Notes: generated by a model from the letters alone, not told the origin. Counted from the first letter of the stretch, positions 27,148-36,751 are shown. The stretch: DNA of 64,000 nt from Fluviicola sp. (GCA_029866325.1 JARWZO010000024.1:62001-126000); one strand, 5' to 3'. Numbers and translations are program-made.

Positions 27148-28155
27148 CTAATCCTCTTTCTGCTTTTTCTTCTTCCTATCCAACCGAATTCCCCCAACAA
27201 TTTTGATATTGTAAAACGTTTGTCGGTAAACCAGATCATTGAAGCGAATCGATTTATTGTCGAAATCAGTCACCAACATCACGAAATACTTCGGTTGATT
27301 GTAGCCGGCGATAATTTTCACATCAAATCGAGGAGCGAGTCCTAAAAAACCGCGATTAATGCCATCAGTAAGATAAAACTTCGATTGAACCACAAAACCG
27401 AGTCCGCCCATGATTCCAACCTGAAACGACTTCCAGCGCTTCACATACACCATTCCCGGAACAATTCCCAAATCGACGGCAGTAATGGAATGCGCAGCAG
27501 TTTTGGTTTGATTGGTATCTTCCAACTGGTAGGGAATAAGTGGCTCTTTTCCGTTTGATCCGGCTCCGTGAACATTAAAAGTGGGTTTGATGTAGAACGA
27601 ATGAATATCTTCGGTATAGGAACCTGTTTTTCCTCGAAAAGCGGACATTTTAAAATGAGGATTCTTGAAAATCCAAGTGTTGATCGAAAAACTTACCGAA
27701 CTCAATTCGGGTCGCAATTCATTAGGTCTTAAATCATTCAAGGAATCATTCCAACGATAGGCATTCTTGATTGCGTAACCATTATACAGATGTAAATCGA
27801 CATCAAAAAAGGCACGTTTTACGCTGAAATCAAATCCAAGATCATAATATTGTGTTTTTCCGTAACGACTCGGCGGACGAATCGTTCCCGGCAACGCGAT
27901 CCCCAAACGCAGGGCAAACCATTTATACGAAACCCCAATTCCCAAGACAGCACTCATGTTGTTTTTGTACTTTAAAGTTGAAACATCGTCGGTAAACGGA
28001 TATTTTAACTTAAACGGCGCTGTGCTGAATCCAAGATCTGTATACCAAACAATCTTCTCTTTGTAACGCACATAGGGAAGTGTGTCGTCCTGCGAAAAGG
28101 AAAACAACGAAACTGTTAGAAATAACAGGAGTATTTTAGTTCGTAATGCCTTCAC
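27148..28155 (-). CDS. DUF4421-like outer-membrane barrel protein
   Basis: 335 residues with a signal peptide (MKALRTKILLLFLTVSLFSF, then SQ). The rest alternates short amphipathic strands, with YKNNMSAVLGIGVSYKWFAL and RLGIALPG near the start and GMVYVKRWKSFQVGIMGGLG in the middle, similar to DUF4421 proteins of Bacteroidota. The C-terminus is strongly basic (DRKKKKQKED), which is unusual for a barrel end. The start overlaps the end of the S9 peptidase gene by 20 bases, so the two are probably co-translated. Function unknown; the DUF4421 assignment is by eye. Confidence 0.7.
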   Translation of the reverse strand: MKALRTKILLLFLTVSLFSFSQDDTLPYVRYKEKIVWYTDLGFSTAPFKLKYPFTDDVSTLKYKNNMSAVLGIGVSYKWFALRLGIALPGTIRPPSRYGKTQYYDLGFDFSVKRAFFDVDLHLYNGYAIKNAYRWNDSLNDLRPNELRPELSSVSFSINTWIFKNPHFKMSAFRGKTGSYTEDIHSFYIKPTFNVHGAGSNGKEPLIPYQLEDTNQTKTAAHSITAVDLGIVPGMVYVKRWKSFQVGIMGGLGFVVQSKFYLTDGINRGFLGLAPRFDVKIIAGYNQPKYFVMLVTDFDNKSIRFNDLVYRQTFYNIKIVGGIRLDRKKKKQKED

Positions 28156-30244
28156 ACGTTAACAAGAACACATATTCTTTGGCTATTTCCATTCGTTCGG
28201 TTGTTCGTCCTGAACCACCACCATGACCGGCACTCATCGTGCAATCAAATAAAATCGGTTGATTTCCGGTATTCAGATCACGCAGTTTTGCCACCCATTT
28301 TAGGGGTTCCCAGTATTGTACCTGCGAATCATGGTAACCGGTTGTAATCAACATGGCTGGATAGGCTGTTTTTTTCACCTGATCGTAAGGTGAATAACTC
28401 AACATATACCAGTAGCTTTCTTCTTCGTTCGGATTTCCCCATTCTTCGTATTCCCCAACCGTAAGCGGAATACTTTCATCAAGCATCGTTGTTACCACAT
28501 CCACAAATGGAACTTGAGCTACAATGCCTTTGAATAAATAAGGTGCCATATTGGTCACTGCACCCATCAACAAACCGCCGGCGCTTCCGCCTTGAGCATA
28601 AATAGCATCAGGATTGCAATACCCTTTCATCGAAAGCCATTCGGCACAGTTGATAAAGTCTGTAAATGTATGACGCTTGTGTTGCAGTTTGCCGTCTTCG
28701 TACCAAGATTCGCCCATGAATTTGCCGCCACGAACATGCGCAATGGCAAAAACAAACCCGCGATCCAGTAAACTCAAACGATACGGACTAAACGTTGTTG
28801 GAATGGTAACTCCATAAGAACCGTAGCCGTAAAGCAATAGCGGCGCTTTCTTTAGATCGGTTCCTTTTTTGTAGACCAATGAAATCGGAATTTTAGTTCC
28901 ATCATTGGCTGTAGCCCAAACACGCTCACTTTTATAATCTTCCGGATTGTATGCATTGCGCAATACACGTTGAAATATTGTTTCTTTATTTCCGGTAGAC
29001 ATATCGAACTTAATCACTGAAGCAGGAACAGTCATAGAAGTGTAACTGTAAAGAAAACTCGTTGCTTCGTAATTGTCGTTCCAACCTAGCCCGATTTCAT
29101 AGACTTCCTCATCGATGCGTACTTCCTGCATTGCTGATGCTTTCAGATCACCATATAAAAAACGCGTTTTTCCTTTTGTACGTTCCTGAATCACCAATTG
29201 ATTTTTAAATGCAATGAAGCCATCAATATACGTATCCGTATTGTGTGCCTGAAGAATGCTACATGCTTCGATAGAGACCGGTTTGGTGGCGCTATGACGC
29301 AACGTGCGATTCGGGGCTTCCCAATTACTTAGGATATAAAATCCGTTTTCGTGATGATCAATTTGGTACAAATGACCTTTCTGACGAGCCAAAAATACTT
29401 GTGGTTTTTCTGCAGGAGCTCCGGCGTTGATCGTAGAAACTTCAGAAGTGGTGGAGCTTTGACTGTAAATAAAGATCATCGCGTCATCCATCGATTTCGT
29501 GATAAACACGGCAAACCGTTCATCGTCTTCCTGGTAAACCAATTGATCTTTTGATTGTGAGGTTCCCAATACATGTTTGTAAACCTGGAACTCACGCAAG
29601 GTTGTCTCATCTTTCTTAACGTAGAAAACGGTTTTGTTATCATTCGCCCATACAATAGAACCATCGGTATTCGTTAGTTTATCCTTCAGGTATTTATTGG
29701 TGGCGTTGTCGCGAAACTGAAGCGTGTATTTTCTTCGTCCCACAATGTCTTCACTAACGGCAAGTAACAGATTGTTCGGTGAATTTTCCAATTCGCCCAA
29801 ACCATAATACTCATGACCTTTGGCACGTTCGTTTTCGTCAAAAAACACAATTACTTCAGCAGTTTTAGGTATGATTAGCTGGCGGTAATCTTTACCTTCG
29901 AGACTTTGCCATTGATAAAGAACTTTGTTCATTTCAAACGGAGCACTTTTTTCGTGCGGATCGATGCGATTATCAAATTCTGTCATCAAAGCTTCAACTA
30001 GCGGATTCATTTCCCCGAAATAAGATGCCGAGTAAGCATTTTCTGCTTGAATATAATCCAAAACCGGCTTAGAGTCGCGTTGGTTCATCCAGAAATAAGG
30101 ATCATTGCGTTGATGACCATGCTTTTCAAGCATAGTAGGGGTTTGCGGAGCATCCGGTGCTTTCATCGACTTGAAAGATTGCTGTGAAAATGTTATGAAT
30201 GGTACGAATAGTACAAGTGTTGTAGTTCGAAGTGTAGTTTTCAT
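28136..30244 (-). CDS. Prolyl oligopeptidase family (S9A) peptidase, oligopeptidase B-like
   Basis: 702 residues with a signal peptide (MKTTLRTTTLVLFVPFITFS, then Q), so it is exported, unlike E. coli PtrB. An N-terminal seven-bladed propeller region (DPYFWMNQRD, GHEYYGLGELE) is followed by the alpha/beta hydrolase with LLYGYGSYG, the nucleophile Ser554 in GGSAGG, and His674 in SAGHGGGSGR. Oligopeptidase B cleaves short peptides after basic residues; related family members cut after proline, so specificity is not certain. It is first in a two-gene run with the barrel protein. Length matches the family. Confidence 0.92.
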   Translation of the reverse strand: MKTTLRTTTLVLFVPFITFSQQSFKSMKAPDAPQTPTMLEKHGHQRNDPYFWMNQRDSKPVLDYIQAENAYSASYFGEMNPLVEALMTEFDNRIDPHEKSAPFEMNKVLYQWQSLEGKDYRQLIIPKTAEVIVFFDENERAKGHEYYGLGELENSPNNLLLAVSEDIVGRRKYTLQFRDNATNKYLKDKLTNTDGSIVWANDNKTVFYVKKDETTLREFQVYKHVLGTSQSKDQLVYQEDDERFAVFITKSMDDAMIFIYSQSSTTSEVSTINAGAPAEKPQVFLARQKGHLYQIDHHENGFYILSNWEAPNRTLRHSATKPVSIEACSILQAHNTDTYIDGFIAFKNQLVIQERTKGKTRFLYGDLKASAMQEVRIDEEVYEIGLGWNDNYEATSFLYSYTSMTVPASVIKFDMSTGNKETIFQRVLRNAYNPEDYKSERVWATANDGTKIPISLVYKKGTDLKKAPLLLYGYGSYGVTIPTTFSPYRLSLLDRGFVFAIAHVRGGKFMGESWYEDGKLQHKRHTFTDFINCAEWLSMKGYCNPDAIYAQGGSAGGLLMGAVTNMAPYLFKGIVAQVPFVDVVTTMLDESIPLTVGEYEEWGNPNEEESYWYMLSYSPYDQVKKTAYPAMLITTGYHDSQVQYWEPLKWVAKLRDLNTGNQPILFDCTMSAGHGGGSGRTTERMEIAKEYVFLLTCEGITN

Positions 30245-30424
30245 GAGTGCAAAAATAAAACATACTGTGAGCTAATGAAATAAATGGACCAGAGTTTATG
30301 AACCATTTAATCAACCTGTTTGCCAGATATTGAGCGATGATTGGAATCCTGTAGTTTGGTAAACACATTCGAATTGACTTTTTTATCTCGAAATTTCATA
30401 TCTTGTGGTCAAATTTTAGCACGC

Positions 30425-31384
30425 ATGTTCAAATTCATCATTCCGGTATTATTCGTAATTGTTACGGCTACTACAACAGCACAAAATTTTGTAAGGACTT
30501 CCTTTTTGTTTCACAATGAGGGGCAACCGTTTGCGCTCAACGAAACCATTACGGCTTATAATGGTGTTGATTACAGTATTCAGAGTATGGCATTTTACAT
30601 GTCGCGTATTAAAATCACCCATGATGGCGGACAGATCACGGCTTTGGATACAAATGAAGTTTATTATTTAAATTTCAATGTTCCAGAAATCATTCTAGGC
30701 AGCTTCAATATCTCTCAAGTAGAAGCGATTTCTTTTGATGTTGGTGTTCCTGAATACCTAAATCACCTGGATATTAGTCAGTATCCGGATCATCACCCGC
30801 TTGGTTTTCAAAATCCAACCATGCATTGGGGTTGGGCATCTGGCTACATGCACATGGTTATGAACGGCAAAGGCGACGACAATAATGATGGAGTACCAAC
30901 TGCTTTTTATGAACTCAATTGTTTGGGAGACGGAAATGTTCCGACAGCAACAATTACTACTACAGCAACCGTGAATCAAGACAATTCGCGTACCATCTTT
31001 TTGATTTGCAACGTGGATGAATGGTTGCGTGGTACCGATCCTGCAACTACAGGTGCTATGCACGGAAGTACGGGGGTGAATGTTACAGTTATGAATAATG
31101 TGGAAAACCATCCTGTATTTGTTTCTCCATCAACAGCTTCATTGGTTGGTAAAGAGCAAATTAACATCAGCGTATCACAATCTTCGAACGGAACAGAACT
31201 AACCTGGATTGACTCACATGTAGCAAGTTACCGTTTATTAGATGCAGACGGAAGAATTGTAGAACAAGGCGAGAGTGTCGAACAACAATTGCTTTTTACA
31301 GAATTGTCTTCGGGTTTGCATATTGTTCAGTTATTGAATGACAAAAGTGGACTTATTGGTACCGCAAAATGGATTGTTCCTTGA
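30425..31384 (+). CDS. MbnP-like secreted protein with T9SS-type C-terminal domain
   Basis: 319 residues from the ATG at 30425, which gives a signal peptide (MFKFIIPVLFVIVTATTTA, then Q); the longer open frame from 30341 would mask it. The body resembles MbnP: FLFHNEGQPFALN, SIQSMAFYMSRIKITHDGG, and QNPTMHWGWASGYMHMVMNG. MbnP proteins bind copper or handle oxidised Trp next to the di-haem enzyme MbnH in methanotrophs; no MbnH-like gene is near. The last 80 residues (YRLLDADGRIVEQGE, LSSGLHIVQLLNDKSG) resemble a T9SS sorting domain. This suggests a surface or secreted protein. It has a weak possible promoter (TTG at 30374-30376, TATCTTGT at 30399-30406). Confidence 0.8.
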   Translation: MFKFIIPVLFVIVTATTTAQNFVRTSFLFHNEGQPFALNETITAYNGVDYSIQSMAFYMSRIKITHDGGQITALDTNEVYYLNFNVPEIILGSFNISQVEAISFDVGVPEYLNHLDISQYPDHHPLGFQNPTMHWGWASGYMHMVMNGKGDDNNDGVPTAFYELNCLGDGNVPTATITTTATVNQDNSRTIFLICNVDEWLRGTDPATTGAMHGSTGVNVTVMNNVENHPVFVSPSTASLVGKEQINISVSQSSNGTELTWIDSHVASYRLLDADGRIVEQGESVEQQLLFTELSSGLHIVQLLNDKSGLIGTAKWIVP

Positions 31385-31394
31385 CTAGTTTTTA

Positions 31395-31449
31395 AGTTTT
31401 TACAAGTTGATGAGTTGCTAAATTTGTAACTCATCAACTTGTAAAAACT
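31395..31449 (+). terminator. Perfect 22-bp-stem hairpin after the MbnP-like gene
   Basis: Positions 31395-31416 and 31428-31449 are perfect inverted copies over 22 bases around an 11-base loop, ten bases after the stop codon. No T-run follows, but the placement suggests transcript-end or mRNA-protecting function. It may also be a dispersed palindromic repeat. Confidence 0.6.
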
Positions 31450-31794
31450 CACTAAACTCATCCACTAAGTACATTGAGCGAAGTGTCCCTCATCACAATT
31501 AATCGCATCGTTTTAACCGTTAAACGGTTTTGAAAAACCTCAAAACACCGTTTATTGACCGCTGATCAAAAAATAATTTTCACTTTTTTTAGATTTCTTT
31601 CAAAAGCCTTTATTAGTCGTATTAGCAGTAAAATCTAGTGGTTTGGTAGATTTTATAGATTGAGGCATGCTTTTTGGAATGTTAAATTCACAGATCGAAT
31701 TGAAAAAGTGCAATATTTATCAAAAAAAGTAGTTAAATTAGTCATAGAACTCTCCAAGAATACCCAATATGAAAACCCAAAATCCAAATATACC
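31450..31794. other. Gene-free stretch upstream of the ECF sigma gene
   Basis: 345 bases hold no convincing gene. A small hairpin (AACCGT, TAA, ACGGTT) lies near 31516-31530. The frame of the sigma gene is open from 31660, but its first 45 codons resemble no sigma factor and contain AT-rich, promoter-like DNA. No clear -33/-7 pair was found. Confidence 0.4.
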
Positions 31795-32379
31795 ATGTCA
31801 GTTAATCCTTATTTCCATCAAACCCCGGATCTCCTCCGGGAGGAGCAGCTGTGGGTGATGCAAGCAAAGTCGGATCCGACCAAGTTTGATCCCCTCTACC
31901 GAAAGTATTATTCTCCAATTCTTCGGTACCTTTTACAACGCAGTGACGACCCTGAAATAGCGCATGATATCGCTTCTCAGGTGTTTGTTAAAGCAATTAA
32001 AAATTTAAGTCAATACGAATACCGAGGCGTGCCCTTTGGTTCGTGGTTGTACCGCATCGCCAAGAGTGAATTGTATCAGCAATTTCGCGAGAAGCAAGCG
32101 GCAAAAACTGTTCGTATGGACAATCTGCAAATCGCAACGTTCGATGAGATGTTCATTGATCCTAGCGAGGGTGAAGTAAACCGTTTACGTTTACTGAAAG
32201 CACTACAGGAATTAAAACAAGATCAGTTAAAGTTGATTGAGATGCGGTTTTTTGAACAACTTAGTTTCAAAGAAATCGGAGATCAATTAGGCTTTACAGA
32301 AAACAACGCCAAAGTAAAGACGTTTCGTGCAGTTGAGAAATTGCGGCTTCATTTTTACAAAAAGCGTTATGCGGCATAA
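31795..32379 (+). CDS. ECF-type RNA polymerase sigma factor
   Basis: 194 residues from the ATG at 31795. Region 2 is visible in FDPLYRKYYSPILRYLLQRS, DDPEIAHDIASQVFVKAIK and FGSWLYRIAKSELYQQFREK. Region 4 follows with LKLIEMRFFEQLSFKEIGDQ and LGFTENNAKVKTFRAVEKLR, the helix-turn-helix that reads the -35 element. The longer open frame to 31660 lacks family similarity. No anti-sigma gene lies next to it, so its control is not obvious; it stands alone with its own terminator. Target genes are unknown. Confidence 0.9.
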   Translation: MSVNPYFHQTPDLLREEQLWVMQAKSDPTKFDPLYRKYYSPILRYLLQRSDDPEIAHDIASQVFVKAIKNLSQYEYRGVPFGSWLYRIAKSELYQQFREKQAAKTVRMDNLQIATFDEMFIDPSEGEVNRLRLLKALQELKQDQLKLIEMRFFEQLSFKEIGDQLGFTENNAKVKTFRAVEKLRLHFYKKRYAA

Positions 32380-32386
32380 AGCAAGG

Positions 32387-32410
32387 AAAACCCACTTCGG
32401 TGGGTTTTTT
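32387..32410 (+). terminator. Rho-independent terminator after the ECF sigma gene
   Basis: AAAACCCAC pairs with GTGGGTTTT around a TTCG tetraloop, followed by more T. It is one of the strongest terminators in the window and would work in both directions. Confidence 0.92.
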
Positions 32411-32475
32411 TATTCATTCAAACTAGTAAAATATTCATTAACAATTGCCTTTTAAAAAAAAGGAACATTTTATTC

Positions 32476-32505
32476 TTGTGAATTGATGATAAACCATTAA
32501 TTTAG
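32476..32505 (+). promoter_or_regulatory. Putative promoter of the PorG-like gene; decides its start
   Basis: TTG (32476-32478), a 19-base spacer and TAATTTAG (32498-32505). Transcription would begin near 32512, which excludes the in-frame GTG at 32510 and supports the ATG at 32534. Confidence 0.5.
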
Positions 32506-32533
32506 CCACGTGAATAAAACTACACATGTGAGT

Positions 32534-33481
32534 ATGAAATTTACGATACTAGCTATTACTATTTTAGCAGCGAATTTAGCGCTGGCTCAACCTACGAACT
32601 TCAATACGCAGCGTAACTGGTCGATGAACAAAAAAGAGTTGATGATCGGTTTAGGTGGAACGAGTTTTCTTGGAGATTTGGGTGGAGCAAACCAAAATGG
32701 AACTGACTACAGTTTGAAAGATTTGGATTTTCCTTCAACAGGTTTTGGAGGAAGTATCGGTTACCGCTACCGTTTTCACCCGTATTATGCGACTTCAACT
32801 ATCTTGAATATCGGTATGGTGCGTGGGGATGACGCCAAAACAGGTGATCTTATCCGAAACAGCCGTAATCTGCATTTCCGTTCTCCTATTATTAACCTTA
32901 GTCAGCGTTTTGAAGTGATTCTTTTGGCGAATGAGAAAATTGGTCGTCGATTCAATATCCCTGGTTTGAAAGGGTTTAAGGATCACAACGAACAGTTCTA
33001 TATTTTTACAGGAATCGGAATTACCTATTTCAATCCTAAAGCAAAGCTTAACGGTTCATGGCAAGCCTTACGTCCAATGAATACCGAAGGGCAAGGTTTG
33101 AGCGGTGGTCCGTCTGAGTACCTTCCTGTTACAGCTACCATTCCTTTCGGAGTTGGTGTTCGTATGGGAATCAACCGTTTTTGGCGTGTGGGTATTGAGG
33201 CAACTTATGTAAAAACATTCTCTGATTACATCGATGATGTTCATGGAACATATTTTGATCCTGCGATTATTGGAGCGACAAACGGTGCTGATGCTGCTTA
33301 TTTGTCTAATCCTGCAAGTCAGAATGCTACTTGGTTTGGTCCTGGAGACCAACGTGGTGACAAACAAAACGATGCTATGATCTACCTTAACCTTACGGTT
33401 TATCGTAATCTTACGTATAGCACTGTTGGACGTGGACCACACATTCGTTTCGGAAGACCGAAATACAGAGCAAAATTCTAA
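32534..33481 (+). CDS. PorG/DUF6089-like outer-membrane beta-barrel protein
   Basis: 315 residues from the ATG at 32534 with a signal peptide ([18 protein letters not shown], then Q). The opening [19 protein letters not shown], the block [17 protein letters not shown], and the late features [14 protein letters not shown] and [17 protein letters not shown] match the plan of DUF6089 proteins, which include PorG of the type IX secretion system. PorG links the periplasmic PorK/PorN ring to the outer membrane. No other T9SS component is adjacent, so a specific T9SS role is inference; it could equally be a paralogue. It is expressed alone, between its own promoter and a terminator. Confidence 0.78.
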   Translation: MKFTILAITILAANLALAQPTNFNTQRNWSMNKKELMIGLGGTSFLGDLGGANQNGTDYSLKDLDFPSTGFGGSIGYRYRFHPYYATSTILNIGMVRGDDAKTGDLIRNSRNLHFRSPIINLSQRFEVILLANEKIGRRFNIPGLKGFKDHNEQFYIFTGIGITYFNPKAKLNGSWQALRPMNTEGQGLSGGPSEYLPVTATIPFGVGVRMGINRFWRVGIEATYVKTFSDYIDDVHGTYFDPAIIGATNGADAAYLSNPASQNATWFGPGDQRGDKQNDAMIYLNLTVYRNLTYSTVGRGPHIRFGRPKYRAKF

Positions 33482-33507
33482 AAAATATTCTCAACAATAC
33501 TCAACTA

Positions 33508-33538
33508 AACGAGGTGATCTTATGGTCACCTCGTTTTG
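33508..33538 (+). terminator. Rho-independent terminator after the PorG-like gene
   Basis: AAACGAGGTGA (33508-33518) and TCACCTCGTTT (33526-33536) form an 11-bp perfect stem, 26 bases after the stop. A short T-tract follows. It lies before pyrD, whose frame is open back through this region, which argues against the longer pyrD start. Confidence 0.85.
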
Positions 33539-33566
33539 TGTTTTTACCTTTGGGCAAACAGTTTAT

Positions 33567-34613
33567 ATGTACCCAATAATCAAATGGTTTTTCTTTCGTT
33601 TCGATCCGGAGAAAATTCATTATTTCACCTTTCGTTTATTGCGTTTTTGGCTTGCAGTTCCGTTTGTAAAACCGATCTGGAAAAAAATGTATCAGCTAAA
33701 TGATGATCTCCTGAAAACCGAAGTGGCCGGGATCGTATTCCCGAACCCAGTAGGATTGGCGGCAGGTTTTGATAAAAATGCTGTAGCTATTAATCAATTA
33801 GCGGCTTGTGGATTCGGGTTTGTGGAAATTGGTACAGTGACTCCTATCGGTCAAGAAGGTAATCCGAAACCGCGTTTGTTTCGTTTGGTTGAAGATGAAG
33901 CGGTGATTAACCGAATGGGGTTCAATAATGATGGTGTTGATGTGATTGTGGAACGCTTAAAAGTGCTGAAACCCGATTGCATTATTGGTGGAAATATCGG
34001 TAAAAACAAAGTGACACCCAATGAAGAAGCGACAAGCGATTACTTAAAGGCTTACAATGCACTGGAACCTTATGTTGATTATTTTGTGGTGAATGTTTCT
34101 TCTCCGAATACACCAAACCTGCGCGAATTGCAAGATAAAGAGCCACTTACAGAATTGTTGTCGACCTTAATGAAACGAAGAGAAGAGTTACAATCCATAA
34201 AGCCGATTTTCCTTAAAATAGCCCCTGATTTAACAGATTCTCAGTTAGATGATATCATTTCCATTGTGGACGAAACACACATTGCAGGAGTAATTGCTAC
34301 CAATACAACCATTGATCGTGGTGGTTTGAAGACAGATTCGGCAACTGTAGAAGCAATCGGTGCCGGAGGAGTTTCAGGAAAACCGGTTACAAAACGTTCT
34401 ACAGAAGTAATTCGTTATTTGTCAACGCATTCAAACCGTTCATTTCCGATTATCGGAGTCGGGGGAATTCATACTGCTGCAGATGCTCTTGAGAAACTGG
34501 AATCTGGGGCATCTTTATTACAAATTTATACCGGATTCATTTACGAAGGGCCGAGCGTTGTAAAACGAATCAATAAGGCTATTTTAGCACAGCGAAAGCA
34601 AGAAAATAAATAG
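33567..34613 (+). CDS. pyrD: Dihydroorotate dehydrogenase (quinone), class 2
   Basis: 348 residues from the ATG at 33567; longer starts in the open frame run back through the terminator at 33508-33538. It oxidises dihydroorotate to orotate with FMN and passes electrons to the quinone pool at the inner membrane. The N-terminal membrane-associating helices ([20 protein letters not shown]) mark class 2. FMN and substrate motifs include [37 protein letters not shown] with the catalytic serine region, and [20 protein letters not shown]. It is followed after three bases by the HMG-CoA lyase gene. Confidence 0.95.
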   Translation: MYPIIKWFFFRFDPEKIHYFTFRLLRFWLAVPFVKPIWKKMYQLNDDLLKTEVAGIVFPNPVGLAAGFDKNAVAINQLAACGFGFVEIGTVTPIGQEGNPKPRLFRLVEDEAVINRMGFNNDGVDVIVERLKVLKPDCIIGGNIGKNKVTPNEEATSDYLKAYNALEPYVDYFVVNVSSPNTPNLRELQDKEPLTELLSTLMKRREELQSIKPIFLKIAPDLTDSQLDDIISIVDETHIAGVIATNTTIDRGGLKTDSATVEAIGAGGVSGKPVTKRSTEVIRYLSTHSNRSFPIIGVGGIHTAADALEKLESGASLLQIYTGFIYEGPSVVKRINKAILAQRKQENK

Positions 34614-34616
34614 TGC

Positions 34617-35483
34617 ATGAAAACAGGAACCGATAGGGTGTTTATCACCGAATGTCCAAGAGATGCAATGCAGGGAATTCATGATTGGATTCCGACCGAT
34701 TTGAAGGTAACTTATCTGAATCAACTGCTTCAGTGTGGTTTTGATCGATTGGATTGTGGAAGTTTTGTTTCACCGAAAGCCATTCCGCAACTAAAAGATA
34801 CCAAAGAAGTATTAGATCGCTTGGACGATAAAGGAACAACAAAGTTATTGACAATAGTTGCAAACGAACGTGGTGCTGAAGAAGCTGTTCAATTTGATCA
34901 GATTGACTTTCTAGGGTATCCGTTTTCTATTTCCGAAACCTTTCAGCAACGCAATACAAATGCTTCAATTGAAGAATCACTTAAACGTGTTGAAGTCATT
35001 CAAAATCTGTGTGTTAATTCTGGAAAATCATTGGTTTTATACCTTTCCATGGGATTCGGAAATCCGTATGGTGATGAATGGAATGCAGAGTTGGTGATGA
35101 ATTGGAGCAAACGCCTATACGATACTTTTTCAGTGAATGAGCTTGCGCTTTCGGATACAATTGGTGCAGCTACACCGGTATTGGTCGAGCAACTATTTTC
35201 GGCTATTATTCCGGAGTTGCCACAAGTGAAATTAGGTGCACATTTGCATACATTACCTCAAAATGCTCAGGCTTTGGTAAAAGCAGCTTATGATGGTGGT
35301 TGTCGTTATTTTGACGGCGCGATTAAAGGTTACGGTGGTTGTCCGATGGCTGCTGATGATCTAACGGGGAATATGCCTACCGAGCAAATGCTTGATTATT
35401 TTAATCAGCAAGGAATTGAAACAGGAATTTCAAAACCGGCTTTTGATCGTGCAATAACAGGAAGCAGCGCTGTTTTCCTATAA
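34617..35483 (+). CDS. Hydroxymethylglutaryl-CoA lyase
   Basis: 288 residues. It splits HMG-CoA into acetyl-CoA and acetoacetate, the last step of leucine catabolism. The TIM-barrel motif near the start is ITECPRDAMQGI, the Bacteroidota variant of the usual GPRDGLQ, followed by GFDRLDCGSFVSPKAIPQL. The metal-binding H-x-H is in GAHLHT and the catalytic Cys242 is in GGCPMAADDLTGN. It follows pyrD by three bases; the metabolic link is not obvious and the pairing is probably transcriptional convenience. No other leucine-degradation gene is in the window. Confidence 0.9.
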   Translation: MKTGTDRVFITECPRDAMQGIHDWIPTDLKVTYLNQLLQCGFDRLDCGSFVSPKAIPQLKDTKEVLDRLDDKGTTKLLTIVANERGAEEAVQFDQIDFLGYPFSISETFQQRNTNASIEESLKRVEVIQNLCVNSGKSLVLYLSMGFGNPYGDEWNAELVMNWSKRLYDTFSVNELALSDTIGAATPVLVEQLFSAIIPELPQVKLGAHLHTLPQNAQALVKAAYDGGCRYFDGAIKGYGGCPMAADDLTGNMPTEQMLDYFNQQGIETGISKPAFDRAITGSSAVFL

Positions 35484-35496
35484 TGTAACATTTCAG

Positions 35497-36174
35497 ATGA
35501 AGCGAATTTATAGAAGTATGAAACAACTTGGATTAGTAGGATGTGTGATTGCAATGGTTTTGTTTACTGCTTGCGGCGGTGAAGAAGAAGGTCAGCCGTT
35601 TACACCGCATCATAGTGATAAACCGGCCGAAGTAACAACATTTAGCACTGATTTCAATGAAAATACATTTTCAGGTAATGAGGAAATTGAGTTGCTCAAA
35701 GAATTGAAATTGTGTGACCCAAACGCACCGAACGATACAGACGAAAATCATCCTTCATGTAGTCCAAAGTTTTTTCGATTCTTTAAATTGTCAGAGAAAA
35801 CAAAGTTATCAAACGGATTTATTTTGTTGGTGAAGGCCGGCGTAAATGGTTTTCCGTTGCGCAGAGTATTGATTTTCCAACGTGATGGTGAGCAATTGGT
35901 AAAACTCAATGGATTTAACGGAAATCTGATCGAATTCCGTCCGTCAAAAACCGGATATCAGGATTTAGTGGTTCGTTTTAGTGATAACATCGACGGAAGT
36001 TTGACTTACTACAACTGTTTGTTTCAATGGAATGGAAGTCAATACGATTATAAATTGTGTGAAGCCATTCAAGAAGGTGGGCAAGAGGCTCCCCACCGAA
36101 TTAAACAAGAGTTTATCGATTCAATGGCGCCTGAGATCAAAAAAGTGCTCGACGAAAACAAAATGTTGTTTTAA
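35497..36174 (+). CDS. Lipoprotein of unknown function
   Basis: 225 residues with a lipoprotein signal peptide ending in LFTAC followed by GGEEE. The ATG at 35497 gives two basic stretches before the hydrophobic core; an ATG at 35518 (MKQLGLVG) is equally possible. The mature part has a Cys pair around an acidic loop (LKLCDPNAPNDTDENHPSC) and later YYNCLFQWNGSQYDYKLC, so four cysteines may form two disulfides in the periplasm. No domain is recognised. It ends with a TAATG overlap to the next lipoprotein gene. Confidence 0.78.
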   Translation: MKRIYRSMKQLGLVGCVIAMVLFTACGGEEEGQPFTPHHSDKPAEVTTFSTDFNENTFSGNEEIELLKELKLCDPNAPNDTDENHPSCSPKFFRFFKLSEKTKLSNGFILLVKAGVNGFPLRRVLIFQRDGEQLVKLNGFNGNLIEFRPSKTGYQDLVVRFSDNIDGSLTYYNCLFQWNGSQYDYKLCEAIQEGGQEAPHRIKQEFIDSMAPEIKKVLDENKMLF

Positions 36175-36599
36175 TGCTGTTTAAAACCTGCATCGGAAGT
36201 GTTGTATTGCTGATTGCGGTTGGTTGTACTTCCGGAGCTTCGTTGAAAAGGATCGATGATTACATTTTTTTGCACGATAATTCGTCGAAAGTATGGTTGG
36301 TAGATAAACTGCTGATCAACAAAAACGATTATACACCGATGAGATTCAGGTACAAGCAAGTGGTAGTTTTCCATGAAACGCGCAATGCCTATTTCTATCG
36401 GATCAATGAAATGGGCGATAAACCGGGGGCAAAGACCTACTATTGGTTAGATAGAACCAAAAACGAATTCGGTTTTTTGGTCGGGCGAAAAGAATGGCTG
36501 TTCGAAATCAAACATTTATCACGTACAAAACTGGTTTTAAAACCGAAAAACAATTCGTATCCATACACAATGGTATTGGTTCCTTTTCCGGAGTATTGA
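36174..36599 (+). CDS. Small lipoprotein of unknown function
   Basis: 141 residues; the start codon overlaps the previous stop by one base (TAATG), so translation is probably coupled. The signal peptide MLFKTCIGSVVLLIAVGC places the lipid-modified cysteine at residue 18. The mature part is basic and strand-rich with many Lys/Tyr/Phe (for example YTPMRFRYKQVVVFHETRN). No family is recognised. It probably works with the preceding lipoprotein. Confidence 0.72.
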   Translation: MLFKTCIGSVVLLIAVGCTSGASLKRIDDYIFLHDNSSKVWLVDKLLINKNDYTPMRFRYKQVVVFHETRNAYFYRINEMGDKPGAKTYYWLDRTKNEFGFLVGRKEWLFEIKHLSRTKLVLKPKNNSYPYTMVLVPFPEY

Positions 36600-36714
36600 A
36601 TAACGAAAATGCAATCTTGGCTAGAATTCTTTCTAAATATATAGCTGGAAGTAGGAATCGGATAATCAACACGTTTTAATTTTCAACAGTCTGTCTGAAT
36701 TATCAAAACAATTT

Positions 36715-36722
36715 TATATTTG
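36715..36722 (+). promoter_or_regulatory. Putative -7 element for the lipoprotein gene at 36752
   Basis: TATATTTG is a full match to TAnnTTTG, 29 bases before the ATG. No clear TTG lies at the -33 distance. Confidence 0.45.
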
Positions 36723-36751
36723 TTCTCACGTACCTCTAAACGTAAACTAAA

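Noticed and set aside
31660-31794. N-terminal extension of the ECF sigma factor by 45 codons
   Set aside because: The extension has no sigma similarity and is AT-rich like an upstream region; the ATG at 31795 gives the normal family length.
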